A DNA stretch of 64,000 bases from Capillidium heterosporum (taxonomy: Eukaryota > Entomophthoromycota > Entomophthoromycetes > Entomophthorales > Capillidiaceae). The position numbers and the translations under genes are program-made. Location of the stretch: NCBI GenBank assembly GCA_016630905.1, contig WBMQ01000004.1:1922001-1986000 (forward strand), written 5' to 3'. The notes under the pieces are model-generated. The model worked only from the letters and a program-made list of their open reading frames with translations. It ran no database searches and was not told the origin of the DNA. Shown in pieces: positions 23,761-35,038 of the stretch (position 1 is its first letter; every line of letters starts with the position of its first letter).

Positions 23761-25432
23761 TTACCTCAAGAACCTTACGTCATCCGTTGGGTGTTTCCTT
23801 TTACCCTCAACTTGGGCTTGGAATTTGGTTTCATCATCGTTTTGAGCGTCCTTACTCTTGGTGATACGATCCGATTCATTTTCATCTTGGTTTTCTTGTT
23901 CCTCCGAGCTGTACTTGGAGTCCCCATTGAGTATAAGAGCGACCTTGTTCAATTCCTTATGAACTTTGCTGCGAAACTTCTTCAAGTCGTTGAACTTAGC
24001 TTCTATTCCTCTACTCCGCTTGATACGTAGGTCCAACTTCATCTTTTCTGGACTCTAGGTTAAATGAACATGGTCCATGATTCAAATATAGACTCATGTT
24101 AGGTGTTTTAGAGGCAAGGTCTAGGATGTACTTTTGGGTTTCCTAAAGTCAAGGTGCTTAAATAATTTGGCCAGGAGTTAGAGCTTACGGTAAACTTGGA
24201 TTTGGTGAAATTGAAGTTCGATCTCGACTTGGAGGTTTCTACCAGGAATAGGCTGAGTTTAGAATCTACACTTTCATTAAGATTTAATTCGGTTGTATTT
24301 CGGCTTTGGAATTGGTAGAAGCAGAACTCTTGGTGGAAACTGAAATTTGGGAGTCCTTTGGTGTAGGGATCGAGTTTGAGATTCGGTCGTAGGTCAGCAA
24401 TGGATCCACATCCCCAGCACCTCACCTTATCTTTGTAGTACTTGGAGTTGGAAGCCGGAAACCATCCATCTAGAGCAAGTGGTAACAAGGATTTGATACG
24501 GTGTAGGCTCAAGTCAATAGGGAGCAATTTAGATTGTTTCAAACTATTGACAATTTCTTCAAGTTTGTTGGTATCGCATTTGTATTGAGTTGTCGATACA
24601 TCTTCACTTAGGTGATCGTTCAAAAGCCCAAGGTGTGCTCCAAGGTTACTAGCTTCGGTTTTGTAGACAAAGGTTGGTAGCTTGTACAGACTAGGACCAC
24701 ATGCTCTTAAGGCCCATAGGCAAGATTTAGCATGCTTTACTGACTTTAACGAGTCCAAAAAATATTTAATAGCAGGAGAATCTTGACTGAAAAACTCTCC
24801 TACTCCAGAAACCGCTTCAGAAGGTACCTGAACGACTTCATGGCAGCCAGTACATTCCAAAGTATTATTTGAGCTACATATCCAGCCATATGTGGCACAA
24901 AATAAGGGAGTGATTCCTTTAGCTAAAACTCTCCACCGGATAGGAGCAAATGTATAAATTCTCTGAAGAAGATCCAGCAGACTAGATGGTCTGTAACTGT
25001 TGCAGCTTAAGGAAGCATCTAAAATGTTGGATAGGTCGGCTTCAAAATATGCGTTGTAAAGGGATTCAAGGTAGGCGGCCTCTAAATAGTTGGGCCCCAG
25101 GAATCTGATTTTTAAACGTGGAGTTAAAAGCCTATTAGCAAAGTTTAGTAAAATTACCTCTGTTTCGTATCGAAATGTTTTGACAGCTTCTTCAACTTGA
25201 CTAGCGTACAAATAACCTTGTAGGTATCTTTACTATCGAACTGCTTCTCACTAACTTCACCGTAAAGTTGACTTAAGTTAACACCGACGAACAAGTAAGA
25301 AGCTTTGTTGTGTAGTTCCTTTGGTACCCTAATCGGTAGGTAAATTTTGCTTAAGTCTTCGGTTAGGATCCGCTTCATATCGTCTAGCTTGGTCTTAGTT
25401 TTGGGCTGTAGATTGAAATTGTTCATGCTCAT
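23761..25432 (-). CDS. zf-C3HC (NIPA/Rsm1-like) zinc-finger protein, copy 2
   Basis: A minus-strand paralogue of the gene at 17640. Exon 1 starts at 25432. A 53-nt intron then joins QR to FLGPNYLEA, at the same position and phase as the first intron of copy 1 (joined to FLGPCCLK). The C3HC part reads FCATYGWICS, LECTGCHE, HAKSCLW; the second part reads LALDGWFPAS, VRCWGCGS and FSFHQEFCFY. The C-terminal exon is highly charged and ends at 23761; the exact last splice junctions, around 24060-24190, could not be fixed. Zinc ligands are kept, so both copies are probably functional. Copies 1 and 2 differ at most other residues, so this duplication is much older than that of blocks A and B. A nuclear role is inferred from the family. 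Confidence 0.8.
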
Positions 25433-26562
25433 GTTGATGGTTACGCTTATCTTGATAACTGCCTAACTGAAAACAATTTGGTGTTTGTTCCAACTTTATT
25501 TGATTTGATTTTGAGATTGCCGCTGGGCTTGTAAAATTTGTACTTGATTTATTCAAAGGACAGAGTTTCTTTATAGATTAGCATGCTTTATTTTTAGCTG
25601 TTCGTCTTTGCAAGATCAAGTCATTAGGAGTATCTTCCTTATTTCAGTTTGCATTGCACTGCATCTTTTGAAATCTGCAATTCCGATGGAATCTAAAGTG
25701 CATTACGAAACAAACTACTCCAAACTTTAGGTAAAAGCATAGGTATATAAATAGCAAGATGGTGTTGTAAAGGCACAATAAAACCAGTAATATATACTTG
25801 GACTTTAGAATAGTTTACTACTGAAATATGCCTTCCTATATTTTAGTAATATTGATAACCACTATAAGCTTTATACGGTTAAAAGAAAGCCTACTTACAT
25901 TGAATTTGAGCATGGTATACTACCCTCTATACAGACCTTTGTAGCATTAATACTAATAGGTCTCAGTAACAAAATAGCTTTTGCAGCCAAAAACTTGAGT
26001 AAAGGCTAGTCTAAGGTCATGATAAAGGGTACTGACCCAACCCTTTTCCTTTTTGATTCGAAGGCACAGGTCTATCAAATAACCCACCCAAATTAAGTCT
26101 AGTTCCAAAAGCTGATCAGAAACCTTACCGCTCATTGGTGCAAATTTTGTCAACCTATTGCCTACCAAGATCCCAATTCCTTTAAAATGGACAGGTGCGG
26201 TTAATTTAATTCGAGTGTTGGCAACTCAACAAAGTCAACTCAATAGCAGCCAGCTGTTTAGACAAGGATTAGGGTTGATTGTCGATGACATCATAATTGT
26301 TGAGATTAATAACCCAAATGAAGTTTTGCATTGTAGTTTCACAGCAGCGGTAGTAGGCTTTACATAAAGGAACACACACAAGGTTGGACTTGGACTTTTG
26401 GCGGCTATACGAGAAAAGTTCGACGACAGATTGACACTAATAGAGACGAACCAACTAATACCTAAGTGAACCTAATAATTTTAAACGACTTTACTACGGT
26501 CACCAGAGCTAAATAAGAGTACCTAAACAAGTGCAAAATTTAAGAGGTTGCAAGATTTTGCT
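25433..26562. other. Intergenic region upstream of PKA gene
   Basis: About 1.1 kb between two divergent genes. A plus-strand frame of about 82 codons (26119-26367) has an amphipathic, protein-like composition but no clean start or splice partner and no family that I recognise. It may be a degenerate or partial gene. The rest is AT-rich, with nothing identifiable. Confidence 0.45.
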
Positions 26563-27790
26563 ATGGACGTCAATTCATTACTATCAACCGATACTTCAAC
26601 CTTCAAAAATGCCTTGTCCTTGACTGACTTTAACAAATTACACACTCTAGGTACCTTTCTTATTTAAATGGAAAACTAATTTCAACTAGGTACCGGTACT
26701 TTTGGCCGAGTGTTCTTAGCTCAGAGCAAGCTGGACCAGTCGTTCTACGCCATGAAGGTACTCAAGAAGACTGAAGTCGTGCGTTTAAAGCAGGTGGAGC
26801 ATATCAACTCCGAGAAAGAGATCCTCAGTCAAGTTAGGCACCCATTTATCGTCAACATGTAATATATTAGTTAAATTGAAATTTATATGTTATGTAGGGC
26901 ATGTTCGTTCAAGGACAACATAAATCTGTATATGGTATTGGAGTATGTTCCCGGTGGCGAGCTATTTTCCCACTTGCGCAGGGCTGGGAGGTTCAACACC
27001 GCTACCACCAAGTTCTACGCTTCTGAAATCTTGTTGGCAGTGGAGTACTTGCATTCGATGGATATTATTTACCGCGACTTGAAACCGGAGAACTTGCTGA
27101 TTGATTCAGCTGGTCACATCAAGATTACCGACTTTGGATTTGCAAAGCGGGTGACCGATAGGTAAATATTTTATTCCAACCGGTAGTAATTTTTAGAACT
27201 TGGACGCTGTGTGGTACCCCCGAGTACTTGGCACCGGAAATCATTCAGTCCAAAGGTCATGGCAAGGCGGCTGACTGGTGGGCGTTAGGGATATTGATAT
27301 TCGAGATGCTGGCTGGGTATTTTATTTTTATTTTACAAAACTGATGTTTAGGTACCCGCCCTTCTTTGACGACAACCCGTTCGGTATCTACGAGAAGATC
27401 CTCATCGGTAAAGTACATTTCCCCGGCCACATCGACCCCTACGCCAAAGACCTCATCAAGCGACTACTGGTGGGCGACCGATCCAAACGACTAGGCAACC
27501 TTAAGGTATTATTTTCTTCAATCAACTCCTAAACTTTTCCTAGAACGGGCCTTTGGATGTAAAAAGCCACAAGTGGTTCCGCGACGTCGATTTCAATTTA
27601 TTGCTCAATCGGGGTATGCATGTAAGTTTTTGTACCACCATTAGCCACTAAATTAAAATAGGGACCCATCATACCTACGTTACGCCACGCCGGTGACACC
27701 TCCAACTTCGAACGGTACGAAGAACCCCCTCCAGAGTTGCACCCTGAAGAGAACGATGAGCAGATCAACGCCCTCTTTGCCAACTTTTAA
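26563..27790 (+). CDS. cAMP-dependent protein kinase catalytic subunit (AGC kinase)
   Basis: Seven exons with six introns of 35-40 nt encode 333 residues, short for a fungal PKA because the N-terminal extension is missing. The kinase core is complete. The glycine-rich loop [10 protein letters not shown] spans the first splice, YAMKVLKK holds the ATP lysine, and [10 protein letters not shown] and TDFGFAKRV are the catalytic and metal loops. [14 protein letters not shown] carries the activation-loop threonine, and [17 protein letters not shown] and HKWFRDVD are PKA landmarks. The C-terminus has the AGC tail with the turn-motif region and ends [10 protein letters not shown], close to the hydrophobic motif that ends PKA. 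It would phosphorylate nutrient- and morphogenesis-linked targets when cAMP releases the regulatory subunit. No regulatory subunit gene is in the window. Confidence 0.93.
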
Positions 27791-28954
27791 CGCCAAGTCC
27801 CAACAGCAGTCGGTTAGCAATTAATACTTTAACTTTAAAGCCATTTTGGATACGCCCTTTACCTCTAGCGCCGCCTCTACCAATTTCTCCAATTCCTTTC
27901 GGCACTAAAGCCAAGCGAGCTAAACTTTTGCATTTTCCTACGATTACAGTTTTTAGTTCTTAGGTTCCTTTAACTTTTACTGATGCTTTGGATGCCTATT
28001 TTTAAGCTGGTACTTAGGGTAGGCATCTGTATGTTTTTATCGAAAGGTAGGCTTTATTTTTGCTATTTTCTCACTTATATTCTATTTGCTGAGATTAGTA
28101 TACATTTAGATGCTAGTTTTTAGCTTTTAATTGAGCTAACGTTACTTTAAACTCAAATATACTGTCGTAAAAGTACTTGATGGTTGTTAATTAGATTATT
28201 GTATATTTTGTTTGAAGCATAAGTCTTTATACTTTAATTTTATAGTTTGGGGATATCACCCATTATAACTCTTTGAACATCAATTTATGGCTGCAGGATT
28301 GATTCCTTTTAATTAGTAAAGTAAGCTTAAGGGATAATATATCAAATTTGCATATCATCTTTTGCCAAAGCTATTTGATCTTTAGTGCTTTCTCAACAAT
28401 ATAGACGAAATACTTTGGGACTTACTTTCATAGAAGCTTAACCGACGTTGATAGATCCTCAAGAAAGCTCTTGCAACATCTACAGTTGTATTGAAAATAC
28501 ATTTCCTGATGTCTCGGAATACAAAGTTACATTTATATTTGCACTATCTCTACCTCTCCGCCTATCAAATTCAACCACCCTAACAACGACAACCAGATTC
28601 TACTTGGAGATATATCGCATTGCCTTTCAACCAGTTATTGTAATACTATTAAAGATATCCAAATCATACGCTCAAATTTAATGGGCCTTACACTTGGGTG
28701 CATAACTATTTTGACAGCCATCCTTATAGTACATGATGGAATATATTCACCCTGCAATTTATTTATAGTACTCTTATCCAGCCAAATCCCGACCAGTTTA
28801 CTTTATCTCAGTTCCTATGGTTTCCAAACTTTTTTCCATTGCTTTTTATAGCACCTAGTTTCGAGCACTAAATTGAGGATTACATCACCTTCATCAGTCG
28901 GAACTTTCATCTATAAAGAGTGGCCATAGACCAACTTTCATAAGTTTCAAAGCC
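27791..28954. other. Intergenic region downstream of PKA gene
   Basis: About 1.16 kb of AT-rich DNA with no gene recognised. TATAAAGAG at 28912-28920 probably serves the next gene. Confidence 0.55.
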
Positions 28955-29878
28955 ATGGAGAAGAGAAATCAACTTGGAGTTCAACAGGATAGTAACGACA
29001 CAAGTATGGGTACCAGTATGGAAGCCCCACCAAATTATTTCTACGGAACCCAACAGCCTATAGAGATGACTTATGGTAATATGCAAGCTGGCCAGAAATA
29101 CACCATAAACAAAGTCGACAGCAAAGATAATTTGAAAGTGCTGTATAGCTACAACTTGGAGGGTACCAACGTCTACAAAGATAACTTTTTAACTTTAAAT
29201 TTAAGTAAAGACATAGTAACTTTAATTAGTGACAAAGGTTTAGTAGGTACTTTAACTTTGCTATCCGATTTCAATTTCAAAGGCGACGAGCTAAGTTTAG
29301 GTTTAAGTATCTCCAACTCTCTCACCCCTACCAATTTCCTTTTAGTGTTTAAAAGCCATAATTTGATTCAACTAAAGTTCAACTCAGTACGATTCAACTA
29401 TTCCTACTTTATGAAGTTCGTTGGTAACAGCTGTAATGTCTACAAAGTTCAAAACGATACCATCAAAGTCGACAATCCTGACTTCAATTTCGACAGTCAC
29501 CTACCTCAACTTCAGTTTTACAAGTCGAGGCTACATAAGTTTGGCAGTATCAAATTTTTAACAGAAGTTGCCTACCCTGATTACCTAGCCTTATTTATAT
29601 CGATAACTTTCGTGTCGTACTGTAGCCGATGTTTCTTATTCAAGTTGTTCGATGATAGCAGTTTGGGTATAGAGAAGGGTAAAGACAACTTTTATATAAA
29701 ATTCGGTAGTATTATAGCCAGGTCCATCAGTTTGGATTTTTACAAGCACTTTATTAGTGAGGTAGGAGAGGGTAGTCAAGGTGGTATAAGTTCGGTAGAT
29801 AGGATTGGGAAAGAGATGTTGGTAGGGTACTCTTATTTTGAAAATTCCAAGCATTTGTTAGAGAAGCAAATAAATTGA
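28955..29878 (+). CDS. Hypothetical protein, intronless, 307 aa
   Basis: An unbroken frame of 307 residues whose start at 28955 lies 43 bp after TATAAAGAG. No signal peptide or clear transmembrane helix is seen. The N-terminal 40 residues are polar (Gln, Asn, Ser, Met). The body has alternating hydrophobic and polar residues with many Leu, Phe, Ser and Asp, suggesting a beta-rich fold, for example VLYSYNLEGTNVYKDNFLTL and a later two-Cys pattern CSRC. I do not recognise a family. Codon use and the uninterrupted length argue that it is a real gene, perhaps lineage-specific. Confidence 0.65.
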   Translation: MEKRNQLGVQQDSNDTSMGTSMEAPPNYFYGTQQPIEMTYGNMQAGQKYTINKVDSKDNLKVLYSYNLEGTNVYKDNFLTLNLSKDIVTLISDKGLVGTLTLLSDFNFKGDELSLGLSISNSLTPTNFLLVFKSHNLIQLKFNSVRFNYSYFMKFVGNSCNVYKVQNDTIKVDNPDFNFDSHLPQLQFYKSRLHKFGSIKFLTEVAYPDYLALFISITFVSYCSRCFLFKLFDDSSLGIEKGKDNFYIKFGSIIARSISLDFYKHFISEVGEGSQGGISSVDRIGKEMLVGYSYFENSKHLLEKQIN

Positions 29879-30470
29879 TTAATAAGTATGCTGGGATTCA
29901 ATCGATATCTGCACCTTTTTTGGTATAGTTAGTCTATGCTTATTATAATTTAATCTTTGAAAGTTTTATGTTGGTATGTAATGTAACTATACTTGGCGTT
30001 CATTCACTATTTTGTATAATAGTTTACTGAGCCTACAGCAATGATGGCCCTTTTCCATTTCAAAAGGATTATAATCTCTACCAATGCAGCTTTCTTTCTG
30101 CTTGTAACTAAATTAAACTATATCTATAAGCCAGTACCTTTTCTTTGGTAAAAATATTCTTCTCTTACATAGAGTAATGCTTTAAAGTGCTGTCTATATA
30201 CTTTTGAAGTCTAAAGTATTACTCAAATTTCAGTATCTATTAGGTCAAATATATTTTGAATTTCAATTGCATAGCTTCCTTTATATAAATAGTGATGAAT
30301 CTATATTATTTCTTGAAAGAATAACTTCAACTATATTTACAAAACGCTATATATTTATCACAAACTATAGAAAATTAAGATAGACGACAATTTATTATAA
30401 AAACTTGAAGTTTGGCTGATAGATGATAACTATAAAAATATGAACTCCATACAGGACAAATACATATAAA
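29879..30470. other. Intergenic region
   Basis: About 590 bp between convergent genes; AT-rich, nothing recognised. Confidence 0.55.
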
Positions 30471-32993
30471 CTAAGCGGTGGCAGCTGAAGTACCAACGAA
30501 ATCCTGGCCAAAGAGCTCGCTGAGAGCCTTGGCTCCATCCGAATCTCCCTCCTTAGTTAAACCTTCATTCAAACTTTGGTACAAGTCCTTATCGAGGACG
30601 AAACCGTAGGCACGCATGACCCGAACCAGCTCCAGAGCTTGGTCAAAGCGATCCAGTTTGAACAGGTTACGTAAGGTTGTGGTATAGTGCTGGATGGGTA
30701 ATCGGTTGTCCTTCTGCATGTCGACAAAAGTTGAAACCAGATTATCCAAATCGTAGGGAGGGAGTTCAGTCATGGCTCGAAGCTTGAGGAGGTCGAAGCG
30801 CTGGTTGGTGTCGAGCTTCAACTTGTCAACAGTGCTAAACAGTTGATCGACCTCCGACTTGTCCTTACGATAGTCCAGGTTGTACTCAATGAGCTGACAG
30901 AAGATGGGCATGGCAGGGCCATCCTGGTAAACCTTGGCATTGGTGGCGCGTCGGCACAAAGACATCGCTAGTGGGTAATTGTCGTCCTTGAGAGCTGCTT
31001 TAACCAGAGTGCCATAGGTGACTGCTGAGTGGATGAAGGTACCATCGCCGAGGTTGTCTACTAGGTCCCATACCTGTTTCAACCGATTGCCGTTGACCAT
31101 GGAATTCAATAGTACGTTGAAAAAGTAGGAGGGGATACGAATGCGCTTCTGCTTGAGGGCTTCCAGCCGGCTTAACCCGAGCTGGATGGCGTCGTCATAA
31201 CCAGCCACTTTCTGAACGAGGATGATTAGTTCAGCACTGGCGTAGGCGTCCAGGAACCCTCCGTTGGCTTCCAGCTCCTGGATTAGGGACCGGGCCTGGC
31301 TGAGTTCCAGCTTGCGGCAGCACAATCGGATGGCGAAGTTGAAGACAGGGCCGCAGGCCGATACCCAGCCAGTCTCCAAGGCGATGTCCTGCAACGTAGG
31401 CTTCATGCGGTAGAAGACGTCGAGGCCTTCGTCGTAGTTCTTGCTGTGCAGGAAACGGGCCAATGTGTGAGTGATGGCAACGGCTGATGGGCGTAGGTCT
31501 TTGGCCTGCATCGACTCCAGCTCCTTGGAGCAAAACCAGGGGTTTTGGCTAAGAAGAATCTTGTGGTTGGCGGCCTGGGCTTCGATATTAACTTGCATCG
31601 ACTTACCGTTGCTAACGTTGGTGACGTAGGGTAGGAGCTGACTGATACCGGCTCTTAAATTGTTTTTGTCCGATTCGATCAACGAGGTGCTAAGTCCGAT
31701 GTTCAACTGCAAGATATCGAGTAACGTCTTTAGATCTTCATCTCCCTTCACCCCCAGACGCTTCATGTCAGTAAGTAGCTCGATGATGGTGTTTGGATCG
31801 GCGTGCTGGCGGATCAACTTCTTGAGTAGGGCGTGGAAGTAGATGTAGTCGAGCTTGTCAGCGTTCTTCTCCAAGTTGGGGCGTACCTTGCGATGCCAGT
31901 CTAACCAGAGTTTGGTGAATCTTGTCTGATAGGTCTCCGAAAGCTCTTCAGTGTATAAGTACTTCAGTATGCTGTGGAACTGCTCAAAGTCGGTGGCCAA
32001 ACTGGAGAAGGCGTACAGGTATTCGAATTTTAGCTTGCGGTAAACAGCCGACTCTTGAGCTGAGTACACTAACTCCAGGTACTCGAGAGAATCGGTCCAG
32101 CCATCCTTCTCGATTGTAACTTCAAGTATACGGTAAAGCAATGGAAGCATCGAATCCTTACTGAACTGGATGGCTCGAATTAGTGGTATGAAGTGGTCAC
32201 GTTTCCCGGCGATGGCATAAAGGTCGATGAGGCCTTCGGTAGATTTTCGCGACAAATCCGGGTTGGTAATCACTAGTAACTTACTTGCGATGTCAAGTGT
32301 CAAGTCAGGGATGTTGCGACCATCCATAAGCATGTTCCGTAGGACATTATCCCATTGGTCGGAGGAAGAGATGTATCGGCCACGTAACGCAGATTCGAAC
32401 CAAGTGAAAACTCCATCCCAGTTCCCGTTGGAGGAGTGGCCCTCAACCATGCAGAAGTAGGTGCGAGCAGTGACGTATAGACGATGTCTCAGGCCCATGT
32501 AGCGCACTAGTTCCTCGGCATCGGCAACGAAACCATGTTTCGTAAAAGCTTCGATAATCAGCTCCAGGCACTTACGCGATCGAGTTTCATTATCGAACCG
32601 AACCAACCGAATGACGTAGTTTGGACTCCGGTGCAATGAGCTGCGATTGAATATTTCGATGGCTGGGCCACGTAGATCCTCCTTAAGTTTGCTGAACTCC
32701 TGCTCGGTAAGGTTGGTGATTGGCACGTTACGATGTAAAAGCTCGGGGGATGTATAGGAAGTACTATTGATGTGATCGAGGAGGTTAAGAGTCTCACTCT
32801 TTCCGAAGGAGTTTGTCGTGTACGGGCGGATGGAAAACGAGTTGAGGATATTGGTCGCTGCTGACTGCTCAATAGTCTGATGACTAAGTAAATTCAGTGG
32901 GTAGTTGGATCCATTTTGATGAACGTGATTGCCAATCAGTTGGTGAACCGTCTTTTGGGGTATAGCTCTCACCAATGGTCTAAGGGTATGCAT
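30471..32993 (-). CDS. Mitochondrial pentatricopeptide-repeat-like protein (840 aa)
   Basis: A single-exon gene of 840 residues. The N-terminus (MHTLRPLVRAIPQKTV and on to SIRPYTTNSF) is rich in Arg, Ser and Thr and poor in acids, as in mitochondrial presequences. The rest is a long helical solenoid of about 35-residue helix pairs, with repeat-like stretches such as TYGTLVKAALKDDNYPLAMS, TARTYFCMVEGHSSNGNWDG and TTTLRNLFKLDRFDQALELV. These resemble PPR motifs, which bind organelle RNA. Fungal proteins of this type support processing, stability or translation of mitochondrial mRNAs. Repeats are degenerate, so the exact number and RNA target cannot be stated. High C/G third-position use sets it apart from its AT-rich neighbours. 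Confidence 0.75.
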   Translation of the reverse strand: MHTLRPLVRAIPQKTVHQLIGNHVHQNGSNYPLNLLSHQTIEQSAATNILNSFSIRPYTTNSFGKSETLNLLDHINSTSYTSPELLHRNVPITNLTEQEFSKLKEDLRGPAIEIFNRSSLHRSPNYVIRLVRFDNETRSRKCLELIIEAFTKHGFVADAEELVRYMGLRHRLYVTARTYFCMVEGHSSNGNWDGVFTWFESALRGRYISSSDQWDNVLRNMLMDGRNIPDLTLDIASKLLVITNPDLSRKSTEGLIDLYAIAGKRDHFIPLIRAIQFSKDSMLPLLYRILEVTIEKDGWTDSLEYLELVYSAQESAVYRKLKFEYLYAFSSLATDFEQFHSILKYLYTEELSETYQTRFTKLWLDWHRKVRPNLEKNADKLDYIYFHALLKKLIRQHADPNTIIELLTDMKRLGVKGDEDLKTLLDILQLNIGLSTSLIESDKNNLRAGISQLLPYVTNVSNGKSMQVNIEAQAANHKILLSQNPWFCSKELESMQAKDLRPSAVAITHTLARFLHSKNYDEGLDVFYRMKPTLQDIALETGWVSACGPVFNFAIRLCCRKLELSQARSLIQELEANGGFLDAYASAELIILVQKVAGYDDAIQLGLSRLEALKQKRIRIPSYFFNVLLNSMVNGNRLKQVWDLVDNLGDGTFIHSAVTYGTLVKAALKDDNYPLAMSLCRRATNAKVYQDGPAMPIFCQLIEYNLDYRKDKSEVDQLFSTVDKLKLDTNQRFDLLKLRAMTELPPYDLDNLVSTFVDMQKDNRLPIQHYTTTLRNLFKLDRFDQALELVRVMRAYGFVLDKDLYQSLNEGLTKEGDSDGAKALSELFGQDFVGTSAATA

Positions 32994-34133
32994 ATTCGCT
33001 TAGTTGGATCTTTCTGATTATGATTTTGAAAGCTAGAACTAGTTGTAGCTGTAATCGAAAGTTTTTGCTTTATTAATCCAAATGGTGTAAAAGAGAAATG
33101 ATGGAAACCAAAATTTCAATCTGATGTTTTATTAGGATCGGTTTAAAATTTTCATTGGCTGCAGGTGATAAAATTTTGGCTCAGCAAAACCGGCAAATAC
33201 ATTGAGGCGAAAAGTAGCATTAGTCATGTTAGAAAGAAAGAACTATAGCCAATAGTACATTTGAAGAGTGAAAATTTTAGGGTGGATTTTGTGCCGAAGT
33301 TTGGCTTTCCAAAAACTTCCGAACTAATCCCGATAATTCTATGGAGAAAATGAAATCATGAAAGTTAGTTATAGGATAGAGAATAAACTGGATTATAGCT
33401 AAACCCACATAAAGGGTAAAAATAGTTTAATATTACTTGATATTGGGTAGCCCTTACCAAGATTCTTATGGAAATATATACAATTTTAGTGTAGTATATG
33501 TTATATTGACTTAAAGCAACGATTTATTTACACATTGTAGGCGAGTAGTGTAACGGTCAGTTGCACGTAGACCTGATTCTGGCCCAAGATATTTCCACCG
33601 CTCTGGCTTAAAACCATATGCTTGCACAAGCACATAACTTCTTCGAACCTTCACTATAGACGGATTCGGTTGGCATGGCTCCATGTCTTTCATTGAAGTA
33701 TAAACTAACATACATTTCTATAAATCCTCTTCATGAGTTCATTAATATTGCAAGTCTTATTTCATTCCTTTATATTTCCTGTATAGTTGAACAAAACAAT
33801 AAACTATATACCTAGGAAGTGAGATGTCCATCGATATTAAATAAGATAAAGGGCAATTGACTAGCTATTATTACTATAATCGCTTTGAGAGTACCTTTGT
33901 TTCTATAAATGCTGCCAAGGAAATATAAGAATACACAATAGATTGCATTTCATATTTAATATTCAAAAATTTTATAGAACATTCGCCTTTACATCGAACG
34001 CACCCCAATCACGTAATCAAATAATTGATCATCTGCAACTTAGTTGAAGGCACATAGTATGTTATAAATTCCTTTGATTCAACTCAAACATCGGTAGTAC
34101 GATCAGGTATTACTTTGTTATCATCGGTATACC
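32994..34133. other. Intergenic region between PPR gene and block B
   Basis: About 1.1 kb of AT-rich DNA. A small minus-strand frame at 33511-33711 (66 codons) is moderately GC-rich, but no family is recognised. Block B homology begins at 34134. Confidence 0.5.
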
Positions 34134-34336
34134 TATTGGAACTAATACCAAGGATGGCAAATCTAGACTGGCTGTAAAAAGTTGAATGGCATTTAAACTG
34201 TAGGCATGCATCCACATAAAAAGGTAAAACTAAATACAGTTTTATTTACAATGTATCGATCACAGATCCAATACATAGACGTAGAAATAAAGAGAATATA
34301 CTTTTGCAGTTGAGAGTAAAGAATAAGCCAGTCGGA

Positions 34337-35038
34337 CTAATCATACTTCTTGGCTGGCTTGCTAGGCTTGGAGTCGGGCTTGTAGGGTTTTGGAGGGGGT
34401 TTAGTCTCAGGCTTGTAAGGCTTAGGAGCTGGCTTTGGATCCGGTTTGTAAGGTTTAGGCTGAGGTTTAGGAACCGGCTTGGTATCTGGCTTGTAAGGTT
34501 TGGGATCTGGTTTGGGCTTAGTCTCAGGCTTGTAGGGTTTAGGGACAGGTTTTGGGATCGGTTTAGTCTCAGGCTTGTAAGGCTTAGGGGCAGGCTTGGG
34601 TTGAGGTTTTGGGACTGGCTTCGTCTCTGGCTTGTATGGTTTAGGCTGGGGTTTAGGCACTGGCTTCGTCTCCGGCTTGTAAGGTTTGGGTTGGGGTTTA
34701 GGCACCGGTTTAGTTTCGGGCTTGTATGGCTTGGGCTGGGGTTTAGGAACTGGCTTGGTCTCTGGTTTATAAGGCTTGGGTTGGGGTTTAGGAACTGGTT
34801 TAGTTTCGGGCTTGTATGATTTAGGAACTGGTTTAGCCTCAGGCTTGTAGGGCTTGGGCTCCGGCTTGTATGGCTTAGGTTGGGGTTTTTTCTCTGGCTC
34901 GTAAGGCTGAATCTTTACCTTGCCTTTTCCATTTGCATCGATTGCACGAGCTGCTTCGGCTAGAGGAAGAGCTACGATGTGACTTATAAGGCTTAGGAAG
35001 ACCAAGAATAAGATGGCAGGACTGATAGTTAATTGCAT
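34337..35038 (-). CDS. Secreted Pro-Lys-Pro repeat protein (233 aa), block B copy
   Basis: A minus-strand copy of the gene at 21919-22632, with the same signal peptide, repeat order and TATA box (35088-35096 on the minus strand, 58 bp from the ATG). The only coding difference I found is loss of one 12-bp unit, encoding Ala-Pro-Lys-Pro, near the C-terminal end. This is typical of slippage or unequal exchange in a repeat. The product is expected to be secreted and extended; its wall or matrix role is inferred. Confidence 0.8.
   Translation of the reverse strand: MQLTISPAILFLVFLSLISHIVALPLAEAARAIDANGKGKVKIQPYEPEKKPQPKPYKPEPKPYKPEAKPVPKSYKPETKPVPKPQPKPYKPETKPVPKPQPKPYKPETKPVPKPQPKPYKPETKPVPKPQPKPYKPETKPVPKPQPKPAPKPYKPETKPIPKPVPKPYKPETKPKPDPKPYKPDTKPVPKPQPKPYKPDPKPAPKPYKPETKPPPKPYKPDSKPSKPAKKYD

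Noticed and set aside
25130-25160. A 26-nt intron in the second zf-C3HC gene
   Set aside because: Using the next acceptor gives a 53-nt intron at the same position and phase as in the paralogue, joining to FLGP in both.
26119-26367. 82-codon plus-strand frame upstream of the PKA gene
   Set aside because: Protein-like composition but no start codon in good context, no splice partner found and no family. Mentioned in the intergenic entry only.
33511-33711. 66-codon minus-strand frame with a somewhat tRNA-like antisense stretch
   Set aside because: No cloverleaf could be folded by eye, no T-loop motif, and no protein family.
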